Of a stretch of DNA of 64,000 nt, positions 63,901 through 64,000 are shown one piece after another. A model generated the notes under the pieces. It made no database searches, was not told the DNA's origin, and worked only from the letters and a program-made list of their open reading frames with translations. Position 1 is the first letter of the stretch, and each line of letters begins with the position of its first letter. The DNA is from Sapientia aquatica (GTDB lineage: Bacteria > Pseudomonadota > Gammaproteobacteria > Burkholderiales > Burkholderiaceae_D): contig NZ_SMYL01000002.1 in NCBI RefSeq assembly GCF_004358105.1, positions 667,872 to 731,871 of the forward strand, written 5' to 3'. Made by a program: the position numbers and the translations under genes.

Positions 63901-64000
63901 TTACTGCTCTGGGTACTGCTGGTGTGGATGCATTGACGACGTCGCAAATCGCAGTCTTAACGACAAATCAGGTCCAAAACGGTTTAACTACCGATGAAGT
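57930..64000 (+). CDS. Giant octapeptide-repeat protein, 3' end outside the window
   Basis: One frame is open from ATG 57930 to the window edge (2,023 codons, no stop). The protein starts MASIVLGLTTGDIAVMTT, so repeats begin at once and there is no N-terminal signal peptide. It is built almost wholly of an eight-residue unit, L-[TSN]-T-x-[QED]-[VI]-x-x, with every few units a nine-residue form starting with Gly (NGLTTAEVAS). I estimate about 245 units. It is rich in Thr, Ala, Leu, Gln, Val and Asn; I saw no Cys or Trp and almost no Pro or aromatic residues. The ribosome site is weak. Lack of a leader plus giant size fits a surface or secreted adhesin exported by a type I system with a C-terminal signal, but no such signal is visible here, so this is inference. 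The fold is not assigned; the Thr-Thr turn before each Q-V may cap a short helix. Confidence 0.9.
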   Translation, partial: MASIVLGLTTGDIAVMTTDHVRGLATSDMIALTTEQLAAFQTSQVVVFTSTDLDALTTTQISKGLTTTQIAALLTNQVDILTTAQVLSLTTQQIQQGFTSTQIAALSTKQIQALSTSQVANGLTTNQVSNLTTSQVQSLTTSNVQVLNTAQTTALGTSGVSSLTTAQTRVLTTNQIQNGLTTSQVQALSTAQVAALSTNQVAQGLNTAQVAALGSNQVQALNTSQVSVLTTAQTSALGTSGVTALQTNQISALTTNQVQNGLTTVEVAALATSQVQALTTSDIQALTTAQLIALGTQGISNLTTQQIVVLNTNQIASGLTTDQVAALTTAQVSVLTTNQVLNGLTTAQVAALNSGEIQALTTSQVAVLSTAQITALGTAGVDALTTKQIPVLSTNQVQNGLTTAEVASLNSSQIQSITTADVAALSTAQISALGTAGVDALTTKQIAVLSTSQVRNGLTTDEVASLNSSQVQAITTTDVQALNSAQVAALGTAGADALTTAQIVALTTNQIASGLTTAQVNSLSTAQIAALTTNQVLNGLNTAQIANLTSSEVQALTTGQVGVLSTSQIAALGTAGVDALMTKQIAVLSTSQVQNGLTTDEVASLNSAQIRAITTGDVQALSTAQIVALGTAGVDALTTSQIAVLTTNQVQSGLTTDEVASLNSAQIQAITTVDVQALNTAQIAALGTAGADALTTKQIAVLTTNQVQNGLTTAEVASLNSSQIQAITTVDVQALNSAQIAALGTAGADALTTAQIVALTTNQINNGLTTAQVNSLSTAQIAALTTNQVLNGLNTADVANLTSSEIRALTSAQVSVLSTAQIAALGTAGVDALTTAQIAVLTTNQVQNGLTTAEVASLSTAQVQAITTTDVQALNTAQVAALGTAGADALTTAQIVALTTNQINNGLTTAQVNSLSTAQIAALTTNQVLNGLNTADIANLTSSEVKALTTAQVAVLSTAQVSALGTAGVDALTTSQIAVLTTNQVQNGLTTDEVASLNSAQVRAITTADIQALNTAQIAALGTAGADALTTSQIVALTTNQINNGLTTAQVNSLSTAQVASLTTNQVLNGLNTADMAALTSSEVQALTTAQVSVLNTAQIAALGTAGVDALTTKQIAVLTTNQVQNGLTTEQVASLNSSQIQAITTADVQALNTAQVAALGTAGADALTTAQIVALSTNQINNGLTTAQVNSLSTAQIAALTTNQVLNGLTTADIANLTSNEIRALTTAQVSVLNTAQVTALGTAGVDALTTTQIGVLTTNQVQNGLTTAEVASLSTAQVQAITTTDVQALNTAQVAALGTGGADALTTAQIVALSTNQINNGLTTAQVNSLSTAQVAALTTNQVLNGLNTADVAALTSNEVRALTTAQVIVLSTAQVAALGTSGVDALSTKQIAVLTTNQVQNGLTTDEVASLSTSQVQAITTADVQALNTAQVAALGTAGADALTTAQIVALTTSQINNGLTTAQVNSLSTAQIAALTTSQVLNGLNTADIANLTSSEVKALTTAQVGVLSTAQITALGSTGVDALTTAQIAVLTTNQVQNGLTTNEVASLGTAQVRAITTADIQALTTAQIAALGTAGVDAFTTAQIAALSTNQIAYGLTTAQINSLSTAQVAALATYQVHNGLNTDQVPSLTSTEIQALTSAQIIALTTAQIASLGTDGVGALLTSQIAVLTTNQIQNGLTTAEVASLNSAQIQAITTADIQALNTAQIAALGTAGVDALTTKQIAVLTTNQVQNGLTTAEVASLSSSQVQAITTLDVQALNTAQVAALGTSGADALTTSQIVALTTNQINNGLTTAQVNSLSTAQIAALTTNQVLNGLNTADMAALTSSEVKALTTAQVAVLSTAQITALGTAGVDALTTSQIAVLTTNQVQNGLTTDEVASLNSAQVRAITTADVQALNTAQVAALGTAGADALTTSQIVALTTNQINNGLTTAQVNSLSTAQIAALTTNQVLNGLNTADIANLTSSEVKALTTAQVAVLSTAQVTALGTAGVDALTTSQIAVLTTNQVQNGLTTDE
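58947..64000 (+). repeat. 417-bp super-repeat with 171-bp sub-block inside the giant gene
   Basis: The segment encoding V-L/H-N-G-L before the N-T-A-D block recurs at 58947, 59535, 60294, 60711, 61128, 61545, 61962, 62379, 62796, 63384 and 63801. Intervals are 588, 759, 417 (six times), 588 and 417 bp: always 417 plus 0, 1 or 2 times 171. The 417-bp unit encodes 139 residues (17 units, three of them nonapeptides), arranged as 57 + 25 + 57 residues; the 171-bp block is the 57-residue part. Copies differ mostly at synonymous positions. The 5' kilobase is more irregular. Confidence 0.9.

Noticed and set aside
57930..64000. Minus-strand frames of 60-138 codons inside the repeat gene (for example 60878-61294)
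   Set aside because: They are antisense to the continuous plus-strand frame and arise because the repeat period keeps stop codons out of step. They lack ribosome sites.
57930..64000. Possible CRISPR array because of regular repeats
   Set aside because: Units are adjacent, in frame, degenerate at synonymous sites and have no unique spacers; it is coding repeat DNA.

Overview
The window looks like a chromosomal segment of a betaproteobacterium, most likely order Burkholderiales (Oxalobacteraceae-like). The grounds are moderate GC (estimated by eye at just under 50%), a prkA-yeaH-spoVR cluster, an aerobic anthraniloyl-CoA pathway, a complete malonate decarboxylase operon with the MadLM transporter, and the style of the intergenic repeats. 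No tRNA, rRNA, CRISPR array, insertion sequence or phage gene was seen. The genus is inference.

Layout. 0-7 kb: the 5' end of an outer-membrane beta-barrel gene, a secreted S9 peptidase, a copper-type P-ATPase with two YHS domains, a membrane diguanylate cyclase and a divergent MerR regulator. 7-12.3 kb: prkA, yeaH, spoVR and a small partner gene, closed by a terminator. 12.4-15.6 kb: a Zn/Cd/Pb P-ATPase and its divergent MerR/CadR-type regulator, with a recognisable 19-bp-spacer MerR promoter. 15.7-25.5 kb: an aromatic acyl-CoA cluster (2-aminobenzoate-CoA ligase, anthraniloyl-CoA monooxygenase/reductase, SDR, MarR regulator, atypical crotonase, acyl-CoA dehydrogenase, thioesterase, RidA-like protein, glutaryl-CoA dehydrogenase). 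Together these would activate anthranilate, dearomatise it and channel it through beta-oxidation-like steps toward glutaryl-CoA and crotonyl-CoA. 25.8-32.6 kb: an acyl-CoA synthetase, an EAL-CBS-GGDEF protein, a chemoreceptor and the LysR regulator MdcR. 32.7-40.5 kb: mdcABCDE-madLM-mdcGH for malonate uptake and decarboxylation. 40.7-49.8 kb: a second acyl-CoA synthetase, a multi-PAS diguanylate cyclase whose second PAS carries the FixL/DosP haem signature, an unrecognised 192-residue protein, a PsiF-like protein, a methyltransferase, a GNAT acetyltransferase and a tiny lipoprotein. 49.9-53.3 kb (minus strand): a membrane protein and the polyamine genes puuB, a class I amidotransferase and puuD. 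54-57.4 kb: a three-gene periplasmic redox module (di-haem cytochrome c, MauG-type di-haem peroxidase, beta-helix protein with a C-terminal haem site).

57.9-64 kb: one uninterrupted reading frame, still open at the window edge, that encodes more than 2,000 residues of an L-T-T-x-Q-V-x-x octapeptide repeat. The octapeptides are built into a 139-residue (417-bp) super-repeat and a 57-residue (171-bp) sub-block. Distances between equivalent sites are exactly 417 bp plus zero, one or two times 171 bp. This is the most unusual object in the window. Its function is not assigned.

Local regulation is visible in several places: divergent MerR genes with operators, a divergent LysR gene, and intrinsic terminators after several operons. 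Three c-di-GMP proteins lie within 40 kb, so second-messenger signalling is prominent here.
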